NCBI GenBank assembly: GCA_009993045.1
Contig: JAACUG010000067.1
Span: forward strand, 1-57,762
DNA from: Cyanobacteria bacterium CG_2015-22_32_23
Lineage (GTDB): Bacteria; Cyanobacteriota; Cyanobacteriia; Cyanobacteriales; Cyanobacteriaceae
Length of the DNA stretch: 57,762 nt
Direction: 5' to 3'
This document shows, piece after piece, positions 26,519 through 35,700 of the stretch. Each line of letters opens with the position of its first letter. Within the stretch, counting starts at the first letter, position 1. The translations under genes were made by a program, and so were the position numbers. The notes beneath the pieces are model-generated. The model had not been told where the DNA came from, did no database searches, and saw only the letters and a program-made list of their open reading frames with translations.

Positions 26519-27514
26519 ATGCTAATTCAAGAAAAAATAACTAACTTTACAGATAAAATTAATCATAATTTACTCAAAGATAAAATAACAGTTTTGCAGA
26601 TAAATTTAGGTAGAAAATGTAACCTTTCTTGTCATCATTGTCATGTGGAAGCATCTCCAAAACGAAAAGAAGAATTAACCCCCGAAATCTGTGAACAATT
26701 AGTCACAATTATTAATAATTTTCCACAAATAAAAACTGTTGATTTGACAGGAGGTGCACCAGAAATGCACTATGGTTTTAAAGAATTAGTAAAAACAGCT
26801 AGAAATAATAATAAAGAGATAATAGTTAGATCAAATTTAACCATTTTTTTTGAGTTTAGTTATGAAGATTTACCACAATATTTTGCTCAAAATCAAATCA
26901 GAGTTGTCGCTTCTTTACCTTGTTATTTAGAAGATAATGTCGATAAACAAAGAGGTAACGGAGTTTATAATAAATCTATTCTTGCCTTACAAAAACTTAA
27001 TCAATTAGGCTATGGAATTAATCCAAATTTAGTTATTGATTTAGTCTATAATCCACCTTTACCAAAAGATAATAACTTTCAATTAACTCCCGATCAAAAA
27101 AACTTAGAAAAAGATTATAAACAATATTTATTAGATAATTTTAATATTAAATTTAATCAGCTATTAACTATTACTAATTTACCTATCGGTAGAACTAATT
27201 TTTATCTTGAAAAACATCATTTACAAGATAGTTATTTACACTTTTTAGCAGAACATTTTAATAGCAAAATATTAAATAATTTAATGTGTAAAAATCAATT
27301 ATCAGTGGATTATTTAGGCAATATTTATGACTGCGATTTTAATCAAATGGAGAATATTTATGCTTTAGATAATTTACAAAAAAAAGTAACTTTACAAAAA
27401 ATTATTGAAGAAAATAACTTAGATTTAATTAATCAGATACAAACTCGAAACTATTGCTATGGTTGCACTGCTGGTAATGGTTCTAGTTGCGGAGGTTCTT
27501 TAACTAATAAATAA
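26519..27514 (+). CDS. arsS: Arsenosugar biosynthesis radical SAM protein ArsS
   Basis: The 331-residue protein has the radical SAM cluster motif C-N-L-S-C-H-H-C at residues 34-41 (CX3CX2C) and L-T-G-G-A-P-E-M as the SAM-binding stretch. C-terminal cysteines in M-C-K-N, Y-D-C-D-F, Y-C-Y-G-C and S-C-G-G look like auxiliary iron-sulfur ligands. It belongs to the family that adds a 5'-deoxyadenosyl group to dimethylarsenite on the way to arsenosugars. Direct linkage to arsM is the usual cyanobacterial arrangement. Confidence 0.88.
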   Translation: MLIQEKITNFTDKINHNLLKDKITVLQINLGRKCNLSCHHCHVEASPKRKEELTPEICEQLVTIINNFPQIKTVDLTGGAPEMHYGFKELVKTARNNNKEIIVRSNLTIFFEFSYEDLPQYFAQNQIRVVASLPCYLEDNVDKQRGNGVYNKSILALQKLNQLGYGINPNLVIDLVYNPPLPKDNNFQLTPDQKNLEKDYKQYLLDNFNIKFNQLLTITNLPIGRTNFYLEKHHLQDSYLHFLAEHFNSKILNNLMCKNQLSVDYLGNIYDCDFNQMENIYALDNLQKKVTLQKIIEENNLDLINQIQTRNYCYGCTAGNGSSCGGSLTNK

Positions 27515-27573
27515 TTGATATTATGTTAACATAAAAATGTTTATTTAATTTTATTATTTTAACTAAATTTAAC

Positions 27574-28287
27574 ATGGTTTTAAAAGCGGTTTTATTTGAC
27601 TTTAGTGGAGTAATCATTAATGATGAAAAAATCCAAAAAAAATTGATTGATGATTTATTATTAGCAGAAAATTTACGCCCTTCAGGAAAAGAATATCAAG
27701 AAATTTGTCTAGGTAAAAATGATCGATCTTCTTTTCGTGATATTTTAGCAAAAAGAGGAAGAATTATCTCTGATGAATATTTAGATAAACTCATCAAAAA
27801 AAGAAGCGATGGTTACTATAAAATTGTTCAAGAAATGTCAGAATTACCTATTTATGACAAAGTAATTGAATTTATCCTTTCCCTTCAAACTCGTAATTTA
27901 TCACTGGCAATGGTGACAGGATTGTTTGAGCGAGAAGTAGAGTATATTTTGAATAGAATGAATATAAGACAATATTTTAATGTAATTGTAGCCGGAGAAG
28001 ACATCAAATTAGGAAAACCGTCACCTAGTTGTTACTTATGGGCAATTAAAAAATTAAATCAACAAAATCTGAATTTATACCTTGAAGCCTCTCAGTGTTT
28101 GGTTATTGAAGATACGCCCATAGGTATCAAAGCAGCAAAAAATGCGGGAATGTCAGTGGTAGGAGTAACTAATACCTATCCTTTTCATATCTTACATCGA
28201 CAAGCTAACTGGTGTGTAGATCATCTCATGGAGTTAGATTTAGATTGGATTGGTGACCAGACAGAAAAATCCCCCACTATGATATAA
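27574..28287 (+). CDS. HAD-superfamily hydrolase with altered first motif
   Basis: The 237-residue protein has the HAD fold of the beta-phosphoglucomutase/phosphoglycolate phosphatase type. Motif II is M-V-T-G, motif III lies near K-L-G-K-P-S-P-S-C-Y and motif IV is V-I-E-D-T-P-I-G-I-K-A-A. Motif I reads L-F-D-F-S-G-V, with Asp9 present but Ser11 where phosphatases have the second Asp. That change removes the usual general acid, so the reaction could differ or be lost. It lies 59 bases after arsS and may be in the same transcription unit. Substrate unknown. Confidence 0.8.
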   Translation: MVLKAVLFDFSGVIINDEKIQKKLIDDLLLAENLRPSGKEYQEICLGKNDRSSFRDILAKRGRIISDEYLDKLIKKRSDGYYKIVQEMSELPIYDKVIEFILSLQTRNLSLAMVTGLFEREVEYILNRMNIRQYFNVIVAGEDIKLGKPSPSCYLWAIKKLNQQNLNLYLEASQCLVIEDTPIGIKAAKNAGMSVVGVTNTYPFHILHRQANWCVDHLMELDLDWIGDQTEKSPTMI

Positions 28288-28301
28288 TTTAATCTTATCT
28301 C

Positions 28302-28374
28302 GGGGTATTAGCTCATTTGGTAGAGTGCTGCGATCGCACCGCAGAGGTAAGGGGTTCGATTCCCCTATACTCCA
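28302..28374 (+). tRNA. tRNA-Ala (anticodon CGC)
   Basis: All arms fold: acceptor GGGGTAT with ATACTCC, D arm, anticodon stem CTGCG/CGCAG with the loop ATCGCAC, a five-base variable loop, and T arm AGGGG/CCCCT. Anticodon CGC reads GCG (alanine). The anticodon arm contains the HIP1 octamer GCGATCGC. No CCA is encoded. Confidence 0.93.
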
Positions 28375-28383
28375 TAATACCCA

Positions 28384-28450
28384 TGTACAGTACCGAATTA
28401 GTTGTTGTCTGTGCCAAATTAAGTGTCGTGATAACAAATTTATGTCGTTG
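28384..28450 (+). mobile_element. Solitary Tn7-like (type V-K CAST-type) transposon end
   Basis: Begins TGTACAGT, the terminal motif I recall for type V-K CRISPR-associated transposons. Three spaced TnsB-like sites follow: ACCGAATTAGTTG at about 28391, GCCAAATTAAGTGTCG at about 28412 and AACAAATTTATGTCG at about 28433. It lies 10 bases past the 3' end of tRNA-Ala, the type of site these elements target. No tns, tniQ or cas12k gene and no second end are visible, so it seems to be a scar. Recognition from memory, not alignment. Confidence 0.55.
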
Positions 28451-28617
28451 AAGAAATCATACCGTATTCATTTAATTTATATTGTGATCGTAACTAATAT
28501 TTTCAATCAACCCTAGAGGAAAATTATGATTCATTCTATCCCATATTTAATTTTACAAGAGATTTAATTAATAAAAATAAGTAATAATTTTTGTTGTCTT
28601 TTACTTTTCATACTTTA

Positions 28618-29013
28618 TTAATTTTCATCCTCACAAACAAAAGAATAAAGCCAATATTTTTTACCCTTTTGACGAATTTGAGTAACTTTTTGAGTCAGGT
28701 AATATTTTTGTTTCTCAGAAAAATCTCCCCGTAAAATATAACTACTTTGCCACACTAAAACAGAAGTGGTAAAAGCAATACAAAAACTTAACCCTAAAGC
28801 CGCCCAAGGATTAAATTCTAAACCTAAACGTATCCCTGACCAAGTACAATATTCTTTACATAAAGAAATAGTTTCCCTTAATTCCCACAATCCCCAAGGA
28901 AGAATCAAAATCCACGATAAACAAACTAATATCCATCGCCCATAAATAGTTAATTGATATAACTTTTGTATCTCTTTTGGGGTAACTAATTCACTCTCAA
29001 TATTCTTATTCAT
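28618..29013 (-). CDS. Conserved membrane protein, unknown function
   Basis: The 131-residue protein has two hydrophobic segments, about residues 25-45 (G-R-W-I-L-V-C-L-S-W-I-L-I-L-P-W-G-L) and 70-88 (A-A-L-G-L-S-F-C-I-A-F-T-T-S-V-L-V). A basic, Gln/Lys-rich C-terminus follows. I do not recognise a family. It is divergent from the Crp-type regulator, sharing a 111-base upstream region. Confidence 0.6.
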   Translation of the reverse strand: MNKNIESELVTPKEIQKLYQLTIYGRWILVCLSWILILPWGLWELRETISLCKEYCTWSGIRLGLEFNPWAALGLSFCIAFTTSVLVWQSSYILRGDFSEKQKYYLTQKVTQIRQKGKKYWLYSFVCEDEN

Positions 29014-29124
29014 AATCTTTTCATGACATTAAAAAATAAAACTTAAACTTATCATTACCTTTTCTTAACTTTTACAAGATAGTCTATTGTTTAAATCAAT
29101 GTATTTTCAACTACCATAAATTCT

Positions 29125-29715
29125 ATGCTACTTAGCTACCCTTCTCATCATTTAACTATTTCTCCCACTGAAAGAAGGTTACATTTTTATGAGCGAGGAG
29201 AAGAAATACCCTTAGTTTCTCAAGGTATTTGGGAGGTTAATCGTGGAGTAGTACAATTACTTAAATTTAATCCTCAAGGAGAAGAAACTCTGTTAGGATG
29301 GGTACAATCCGATAATTTTTTTGGTCTTTGGTTAACTTCAGTAGATACTTTTCAAGCTAAAACCCTTTCTGATGTTTATTTAAAATGGTACTCTTTAGAA
29401 GAAATTGACAAAAATCCTCTTCTAGCCCATAAAATTCTTTCTCAAATAGCCAAACGTCTTCGACAAACTGAAGAATTACTAGCTATTGCGGGATTAAAAA
29501 AAGTAGAAGATAGATTACTCAAATTACTCAAACTTTTAGCGAAAGAAATTGGTGAAAAACAAGAATCTTTTACTAGAATTAAAGTTAGATTTACCCATCA
29601 AAATTTAGCCAACGCTATCGGTACAACTAGAGTTACCGTTACTCGAATATTAGGAGATTTACAAAAACAAGGATTAGTTTCTCTTGATCATACTCGTCAT
29701 TTATTATTGCATTAA
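29125..29715 (+). CDS. Crp/Fnr-family transcriptional regulator
   Basis: The 196-residue protein has a cyclic-nucleotide-binding-like N-terminal barrel (about 15-100), a dimerisation helix (about 105-140) and a Crp-type helix-turn-helix near the C-terminus (N-L-A-N-A-I-G-T-T-R-V-T-V-T-R-I-L-G-D-L). The recognition helix resembles that of NtcA. The barrel lacks a clear R-x-S-x cAMP pocket, so cAMP binding is doubtful. It is shorter than NtcA and I do not call it that. A strong terminator follows the gene. Confidence 0.8.
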   Translation: MLLSYPSHHLTISPTERRLHFYERGEEIPLVSQGIWEVNRGVVQLLKFNPQGEETLLGWVQSDNFFGLWLTSVDTFQAKTLSDVYLKWYSLEEIDKNPLLAHKILSQIAKRLRQTEELLAIAGLKKVEDRLLKLLKLLAKEIGEKQESFTRIKVRFTHQNLANAIGTTRVTVTRILGDLQKQGLVSLDHTRHLLLH

Positions 29716-29765
29716 TTAGCCTTTTTTTCAATTCTTGATGGTGTTTTAAGAAAAAAAATAAGCAC

Positions 29766-29810
29766 AAGCCACCCCTCCCCGACCGCAACGGGTCAAGAAA
29801 AGGTGGCTTT
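29766..29810 (+). terminator. Hairpin terminator after the Crp-type gene
   Basis: AAGCCACC at 29766-29773 pairs with GGTGGCTT at about 29802-29809, around a C/G-rich loop, followed by TTGTTTGTTACTT. Confidence 0.75.
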
Positions 29811-29964
29811 GTTTGTTACTTCTATTATAACAAATAAAAATATTTTTGGCAACATTTTAAAGAAAAAAATTAGATTTATTTTTTCAGATGAGAAATTGAA
29901 AATAATCATTGATTTAATATTTATTTACTTGATAAAATTTTAAGATCATAGCTACAATTAGTCA

Positions 29965-30882
29965 TTATTTTTTTTTTCCGTATTCATATACCAAATTAAA
30001 AAAATCTCGCACCGTAGGAATTTCAAAACGATCCTTTGTTGTAATTAAAACTACTTCTCTGGTTAATTGATTTTCAAGGGGATTTATTGATTCCATATCG
30101 ATAGGGATAATTGCTAAGGAAGAATCAGATTTTGATTCCTGTAAAGCTAATTCAGGAAGTAATGCAATCAAATTTCCTTGGCGAATTACTCCCCGAAAAG
30201 CATCTAAAGTATTTAACTCCATCGCTACTTCTAACCCAAATCCGTAACTAGCAAATACATCTTGAACTATTCTTTGCATTCCATAACCATCTTTAAAAAT
30301 TACTTGAGAATATTTTGCTAATTCGGAAATAGTCACGCTTTTTTGTGTTGCCAAAGGATGATTATTTGATACCATTACTTTAATAGGCTCATAGTATAGA
30401 TGCTTGACAATCATTTCCGATGTGGATGTCAAATATTTATTATTCATTACGATGGCTATATCTACTAAACCATCTCGTAATACTTTAAGAGTGCGATCGC
30501 TACCTAAAGCAGTTATTCTTAATTGTACATGAGGATGACATTGACAAAAAGTCTGTAAAATTGGCGGTAAATAATAAGCACAAACAGAATGAATTGCTGC
30601 TACACATAACTCTGGTTGTTTTCCCCCTAACAAATCTTGGATTTTTTCCTCGACTTTTTCCCACTCCTGACAAATACGCCTAGCATGAGGTAAAAGTTTT
30701 TCGCCGCTAACGGTTAATTTAGCTTGTGCTTGACGATGAAATAAAGTCGTTTTTAAATGATTTTCCAAACCTTGAACTTGACGACTAATAGTTGATTGTG
30801 TTACGTTGCATAATTTAGCCGCTTGTCCAAAACTTCCCGTTTCACTTACCGCTAGAAAAGCCTTGATTTGTTCAATTCTCAT
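29965..30882 (-). CDS. LysR-family transcriptional regulator
   Basis: With the ATG at 30882 the protein starts MRIEQIKAFLAVSETGSFGQ and has a classic LysR helix-turn-helix (A-A-K-L-C-N-V-T-Q-S-T-I-S-R-Q-V-Q-G-L-E). A periplasmic-binding-like effector domain follows (about 90-300). An in-frame TTG at 30894 would add four residues and is less likely. LysR proteins often control the divergent neighbour, here clpP, but there is no direct evidence. Effector and targets unknown. Confidence 0.85.
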   Translation of the reverse strand: MRIEQIKAFLAVSETGSFGQAAKLCNVTQSTISRQVQGLENHLKTTLFHRQAQAKLTVSGEKLLPHARRICQEWEKVEEKIQDLLGGKQPELCVAAIHSVCAYYLPPILQTFCQCHPHVQLRITALGSDRTLKVLRDGLVDIAIVMNNKYLTSTSEMIVKHLYYEPIKVMVSNNHPLATQKSVTISELAKYSQVIFKDGYGMQRIVQDVFASYGFGLEVAMELNTLDAFRGVIRQGNLIALLPELALQESKSDSSLAIIPIDMESINPLENQLTREVVLITTKDRFEIPTVRDFFNLVYEYGKKK

Positions 30883-31090
30883 AGATATTATCAATTTTCC
30901 TTATTTCTGCACATAACCTATTAGCCTATAGATTTTTCAAAAAAATATTCTGTAACTATTCATACCAAATAAATAGGAATTATCCACGATAAACAGTCAA
31001 TTATCATTGCCGATGTCGTAGTGGCAAGATTTAAGTATAATGAAATAGTGTAAAAACTAAATCGGGTCTTACTGTAACGGTTAAAAAGCT

Positions 31091-31807
31091 ATGCTAGAAT
31101 CACAATCATCTCAAATTTTATTCCACAATAGTTATCAACCTAATTTATATTCCGTGCAGGAAGTGAATATGATCAACAATTCTGTACCAATGGTAGTGGA
31201 ATCTACAGGTATGGGAGAAAAAGTTTTTGACGTTTATTCTCGTTTGTTGAGAGAAAGAATTATTTTTTTAGGCACTGCTATTGACGATAAATTAGCAGAT
31301 TCTATCGTAGCTCAACTATTATATTTAGAAGCAGAAGATCCCCATAAAGATATTTATATTTATATCAATTCCCCCGGCGGTTCAGTTTATTCTGGTTTAG
31401 CAATTTATGACACCATGCAACATATTCAACCAGATGTTTCTACAATCTGTTACGGTATTGCCGCTAGTATGGGAGCATTTTTACTCTCTGGTGGTGCAAA
31501 AGGAAAACGCTTAGGTTTACCTAATTCTAGGTTCATGATACATCAACCCCTCGGTGGCGCCCAAGGTCAAGCCAGTGAAATTGAAATTCAAGCCAAAGAA
31601 ATTCTTTATATCAAACAAAAATTAAATCAATTACTAGCAGATCATACTAATCAACCCATTGAAAAAATTAGTGAAGATACCGAAAGAGATTTTTATATGT
31701 CTTCTGCCGAAGCTAAAGATTATGGACTTATTGATGAAGTGATCATTCGAGACGGCATCGATCTTCCCCTAAGCCGTAAATCAATAGATGTAACCGAATT
31801 ATTCTAA
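31091..31807 (+). CDS. clpP: ATP-dependent Clp protease proteolytic subunit
   Basis: A 238-residue serine protease subunit. The catalytic triad is visible: Ser in I-A-A-S-M-G-A, His in [10 protein letters not shown] and Asp in D-T-E-R-D-F-Y-M-S. The leader is longer than usual; an internal ATG at 31169 would give [11 protein letters not shown], and processing may trim the N-terminus in any case. Linkage to clpX identifies it as the cyanobacterial ClpP2 type. A TATAAT box at 31036-31041 is a plausible -10. Confidence 0.94.
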   Translation: MLESQSSQILFHNSYQPNLYSVQEVNMINNSVPMVVESTGMGEKVFDVYSRLLRERIIFLGTAIDDKLADSIVAQLLYLEAEDPHKDIYIYINSPGGSVYSGLAIYDTMQHIQPDVSTICYGIAASMGAFLLSGGAKGKRLGLPNSRFMIHQPLGGAQGQASEIEIQAKEILYIKQKLNQLLADHTNQPIEKISEDTERDFYMSSAEAKDYGLIDEVIIRDGIDLPLSRKSIDVTELF

Positions 31808-31851
31808 TTATCTATTTTTTTTTACCAATTTTATTTCTTAATCTTAATCTT

Positions 31852-33198
31852 ATGGCTAAATATGACTCTCATTTAAAATGTTCTTTTTGTGGGAAATCCC
31901 AAGAACAAGTACGCAAATTAATCGCAGGCCCCGGTGTTTATATTTGCGATGAATGTGTCGAACTTTGCAACGAAATTTTAGAAGAAGAATTAATGCCCTC
32001 CCCCCCGAAAAATCATAACTCTCACATCTATGGGAATAATAAATCTTCTAAAAGTGGTGCAACTAATTATAAACCTCTCTCTTTCAATAAATTACCTAAA
32101 CCTAGAGAAATTAAACAACGTCTTGATCAATATGTAATAGGACAAGATGAAGCTAAAAAAGTATTGTCTGTTGCTGTTTATAATCATTACAAACGTTTAA
32201 CGGTTTCCGAAGATTCTGAACAAAGTCAAGTTAATAACGATGACTCTATAGAGTTACAAAAGTCGAATATTTTATTGATAGGCCCTACTGGTTCAGGTAA
32301 AACTCTATTAGCACAAACTTTAGCAAAAATCCTTGATGTACCTTTTGCCATCGCTGATGCTACCACTCTAACCGAAGCAGGTTATGTTGGGGAAGATGTG
32401 GAAAATATATTATTACGTTTATTACAAGTCGCTAATTTAGATTTAGAACAAGCCCAACGAGGTATTATTTATATTGACGAAATTGATAAAATTGCCCGTA
32501 AAAGCGAAAATCCTTCCATTACCAGAGATGTTTCAGGAGAAGGAGTACAACAAGCCTTATTAAAAATGTTAGAAGGTACAGTAGCAAATGTCCCACCCCA
32601 AGGTGGTAGAAAACATCCTTATCAAGACTGTATCACCATCGATACGAGCAAAATTTTATTTATCTGCGGTGGCGCTTTTGTGGGTTTAGATAAAATTATC
32701 GAACAAAATAAAGAGAAAAAAGTTCTCGGTTTTGAAATTGCCCCCGATGCCATCTCAAAAGAACAAAGAGTATCTGAAGCTGCTCGTCAATTACAGCCTG
32801 ATGATTTAGTCCGTTTTGGTTTAATTCCTGAATTTGCTGGACGTTTACCCGTTGTCGCTGTGTTAGATTCTTTAAATGAAGAAACTTTGATTTCTATTCT
32901 TACTCAACCTCGGAATGCTTTAGTTAAACAATTTCAAAAATTAATCGGCATGGATAATGTTACTTTAGACTTTGAACCTGATGCTATTCGTGCGATCGCT
33001 CAAGAAGCCTACAGACGTAAAACTGGAGCAAGGGCATTAAGAGGTATTGTGGAAGAAATCATGTTAGATGTGATGTATGAATTACCTTCTCGACAAGATG
33101 TTCAACATTGTATAATCACCAAAGAAATGGTAGAAAAACGCAGTACTGCTGAATTATTAGTTCTTCCTTCTCCTTTACCCAAATCAGAATCAGCTTAA
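31852..33198 (+). CDS. clpX: Clp protease ATPase subunit ClpX
   Basis: The 448-residue unfoldase feeds substrates to ClpP. It has the N-terminal zinc-binding domain (C-S-F-C-G-K-S...C-D-E-C-V-E-L-C), Walker A G-P-T-G-S-G-K-T, Walker [10 protein letters not shown], and the [14 protein letters not shown] sensor/pore region. The C-terminal R-K-T-G-A-R-A-L-R block is also present. It follows clpP by 44 bases as an operon. Confidence 0.96.
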   Translation: MAKYDSHLKCSFCGKSQEQVRKLIAGPGVYICDECVELCNEILEEELMPSPPKNHNSHIYGNNKSSKSGATNYKPLSFNKLPKPREIKQRLDQYVIGQDEAKKVLSVAVYNHYKRLTVSEDSEQSQVNNDDSIELQKSNILLIGPTGSGKTLLAQTLAKILDVPFAIADATTLTEAGYVGEDVENILLRLLQVANLDLEQAQRGIIYIDEIDKIARKSENPSITRDVSGEGVQQALLKMLEGTVANVPPQGGRKHPYQDCITIDTSKILFICGGAFVGLDKIIEQNKEKKVLGFEIAPDAISKEQRVSEAARQLQPDDLVRFGLIPEFAGRLPVVAVLDSLNEETLISILTQPRNALVKQFQKLIGMDNVTLDFEPDAIRAIAQEAYRRKTGARALRGIVEEIMLDVMYELPSRQDVQHCIITKEMVEKRSTAELLVLPSPLPKSESA

Positions 33199-33319
33199 TT
33201 CAGAAAAGAAGGAAAATAAGAAAATGAATAAACATAAATTTTTTGTAAATTCTTTAACCTAATACCCGATACCTAACCTCACCAGAATACTTTATTCAGT
33301 AACCCCTAATTATTAAGAA

Positions 33320-34162
33320 ATGAGTTCTAATACTGTTATTTCTACTACTAACCTAAAATCTCGTCGTGATAAGATTAAAAGTAAGCAGAGATGGGAAAAC
33401 TTTGTTTCTTTCAATCGTAGTTTAATGATTTTATCCCTCACAGTAGGAGTTTTTTGGGTTTTAACTTTACCTCATTGGGTAATTCGAGACAGTAAACAAA
33501 TTAATTTACAAGGTAATGATTTACTTACCGATGACGAACTTCGTAGCTTAATTCCTCTGAAATACCCTCAATCTCTATTAAAATTATCTACTTCTCAATT
33601 AACAGAAGATTTACAGAAAAAAGTCCCCCTAGCTAATATTATCGTTACCAGAGAATTATTCCCCCCTAGTCTGACTATTAAAGTAACCGAAAAAAAACCA
33701 GTAGCCATCGCTTTAGCTTCGGTGGTATCTCCAAAAACAAAAAAATTAGAACTAAAAAGAATCGGTTATGTTGATAAAGACGGGATTTTTGTTGACAATG
33801 AAGTTTATAAACAGTTACAAAAAAAGTCAGATCAACTTCCTTCCTTAAAAGTTCTCGGTACACCACAAATTTATTTATCTTATTGGCAAGATTTATACGA
33901 TTTAATCAGTCAATCTAATGTAAAAATAACAGAAATAGATTGGCAGAATCCCACAAATTTAATTTTAACCACTGAATTGGGTAAAGTTCATATTGGTGCT
34001 TATAACTCAAAATTTCCTCAACAATTAATGGCATTAGAAAAATTAAAATCCATTACCACAAAAATTCCTCGTGAAAGAATTATTTATATTGATTTAACCG
34101 ATGTAGAAATCCCCTCTATTAAAGAAAAAAAACCTCCGAAAGAGGTAAAAAAAGATTCCTGA
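33320..34162 (+). CDS. ftsQ: Cell division protein FtsQ/DivIB
   Basis: The 280-residue protein has a cytoplasmic basic leader, one transmembrane helix (about residues 33-53), a POTRA domain (I-N-L-Q-G-N-D-L-L-T-D-D-E-L-R-S-L-I) and the FtsQ beta domain (about 120-260), with a Lys/Pro-rich tail. It bridges early and late division proteins. ftsZ, its neighbour in many cyanobacteria, is not here. It may be co-transcribed with clpX, 121 bases upstream. Confidence 0.85.
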   Translation: MSSNTVISTTNLKSRRDKIKSKQRWENFVSFNRSLMILSLTVGVFWVLTLPHWVIRDSKQINLQGNDLLTDDELRSLIPLKYPQSLLKLSTSQLTEDLQKKVPLANIIVTRELFPPSLTIKVTEKKPVAIALASVVSPKTKKLELKRIGYVDKDGIFVDNEVYKQLQKKSDQLPSLKVLGTPQIYLSYWQDLYDLISQSNVKITEIDWQNPTNLILTTELGKVHIGAYNSKFPQQLMALEKLKSITTKIPRERIIYIDLTDVEIPSIKEKKPPKEVKKDS

Positions 34163-34165
34163 AAA

Positions 34166-35165
34166 TTAATTTACCATACTTTCATATTTACCATAAATAG
34201 TTAATCCGGGTATATCATCCCCAAAAAGAATCGGTTGTTTAAATTCTTCAGGAGGATATTCTTGGCGAATAGCAATCAAAGGATTATAAAATTTTTCCCA
34301 CTCTCTCAATAATCCTAATAATGATTGAAATTGATCATAGGATTTGCCGTGTCTATTTTTTAAAGCAATATACTGTAACATTAAAGCATAGGTTTCTGGG
34401 TTATTCTTAGGAGTTGGAACTTCAATAATTTGTCCTAATTTCAAGAAAACATCGGCATTTACCTGTACCATTACCATAAATTCTTTGATACTATCTAAAT
34501 TCTTATCATAAAAAGTATCTGCAATGTCACCTACGGTACGCAATAAAGCAAAATTACTCAAATCATATTGCTTAAATAAATAAAGTAATTTTAATCCTAA
34601 GTTATTTTTAGCCACAATTTCTAAAGAATTAACATAGGCTTGTATTGCTGTTTTTCCTTCATCACTTTTGATTTGAGGAATAATATCTGTTAATTTCCTT
34701 TCAATTAATTCCTTAAATTGTATTGCATCGTATTTTTTTTTGTAACAGATCTAAGACATACTCATAAAATTCCTGTTGTGCATAGCTACGATAACGGGTT
34801 TCGGTAGCTTCAATCTTTAAAAAACTTTCTTTGGTTTCTAAAGCTATTTTTAATAAATCAACACTATCTTTTAAACCTTCATAAGCACCAATATTTTGCT
34901 CAAACTGACGATTTATCATTAAAAATTTGACAAATTCTCCACTGTTAAATTTATTATCATCTATAGCTTTCGCCATAGTAGAGATATTTTTCAAAGAATT
35001 GAGACAATCACGATAAATAGCTTGAGTAGTTTCAGGAATTTCTTGTTTACTAGCAAAAAGGGATTGAAACCATGCTAAAAAAGATTGATTTCCCCATAAA
35101 GGGCGACTATACCATGATTCGGCACTAACTTGTTTTACATTTCTATCTTTAAGATTTGTATCCAT
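34166..35165 (-). pseudogene. Conserved hypothetical protein split by a frameshift in an A9 run
   Basis: Two minus-strand reading frames (about 35165-34713 and 34615-34166) are parts of one protein. At 34733-34741 the coding strand has nine A. Removing one A joins ...Y-V-L-D-L-L-Q-K-K to Y-D-A-I-Q-F-K-E-L-I-E-R-K-L and continues open through A-K-N-N-L-G-L-K-L-L to the final stop. The intact product would be about 333 residues, helical and soluble. I do not recognise the family. The ATG at 35165 (M-D-T-N-L-K) is preferred over an upstream TTG at 35186. It could be a real null, slippage-corrected, or a sequencing error. Confidence 0.8.
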
Positions 35166-35186
35166 GACTAAACTTCTCAGTGACAA

Positions 35187-35535
35187 TAATTAATATGTTA
35201 AAATTAACTTCAGTATTACACAGAATATAAAAAAAGACAACTTAATTTATATAACTGACGTGACGTACCAATTAAAATGTTAAGTTAAGGGAAGTTTTAG
35301 GTAGTAGATCTGAGGGGAAGACAATGAAGTTAAACAGACTATGCTGTAAGGAATTTAAGATGATAAAGGCATATCTAGTTACAAAAATAGATGAGTCATT
35401 TCCTTCGGAATCGAACATTTTTGCAAAAAGTTAAACAGAGTCAAAAAGAGTTTTTAGACTAAAAAATGAATTATAGACAGACTTTTATTAGGCAAAATAA
35501 TGATATAAACAAGTCAGCATAAAGATTACAGAGAA
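35187..35535. other. Intergenic region before tRNA-Pro
   Basis: About 350 bases between the frameshifted gene and tRNA-Pro. Apart from one short reading frame on the plus strand with a good ribosome-binding site (listed separately) I see only AT-rich DNA. Confidence 0.4.
35324..35434 (+). CDS. Possible 36-aa small protein
   Basis: The frame MKLNRLCCKEFKMIKAYLVT continues to ...N-I-F-A-K-S, preceded by GAGGGGA six bases upstream of ATG. The product is basic with a Cys pair near the start. No family is recognised and no conservation can be tested here, so it may be chance. Confidence 0.25.
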   Translation: MKLNRLCCKEFKMIKAYLVTKIDESFPSESNIFAKS

Positions 35536-35609
35536 TCGGGATGACAAGATTTGAACTTGCGACTTCTTCGTCCCGAACGAAGTGCGCTACCAAGCTGCGC
35601 TACATCCCG
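35536..35609 (-). tRNA. tRNA-Pro (anticodon CGG)
   Basis: On the minus strand the gene starts CGGGATG, pairing with CATCCCG at the 3' end, discriminator A. The D arm is GCGC/GCGC, the anticodon stem CTTCG/CGAAG with loop TTCGGGA (anticodon CGG, reading CCG), and the T arm GCAAG/CTTGT. 74 bases. Confidence 0.94.
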
Positions 35610-35700
35610 TTAATGACTTTAAATTATAACATACTTTGAGCAATTTTTTATAGAGTTACTAATAATTTTTTTCGGGTGTAATAAAATCAATGAATCAACT

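Noticed and set aside
28240-28516. ORFs on both strands across tRNA-Ala and the transposon end
   Set aside because: They overlap a well-folded tRNA and show no protein-like composition.
28542-28566. A 13-codon frame with a GAGG upstream just beyond the transposon end
   Set aside because: Too short and unlike any small photosystem or cytochrome subunit that I know.
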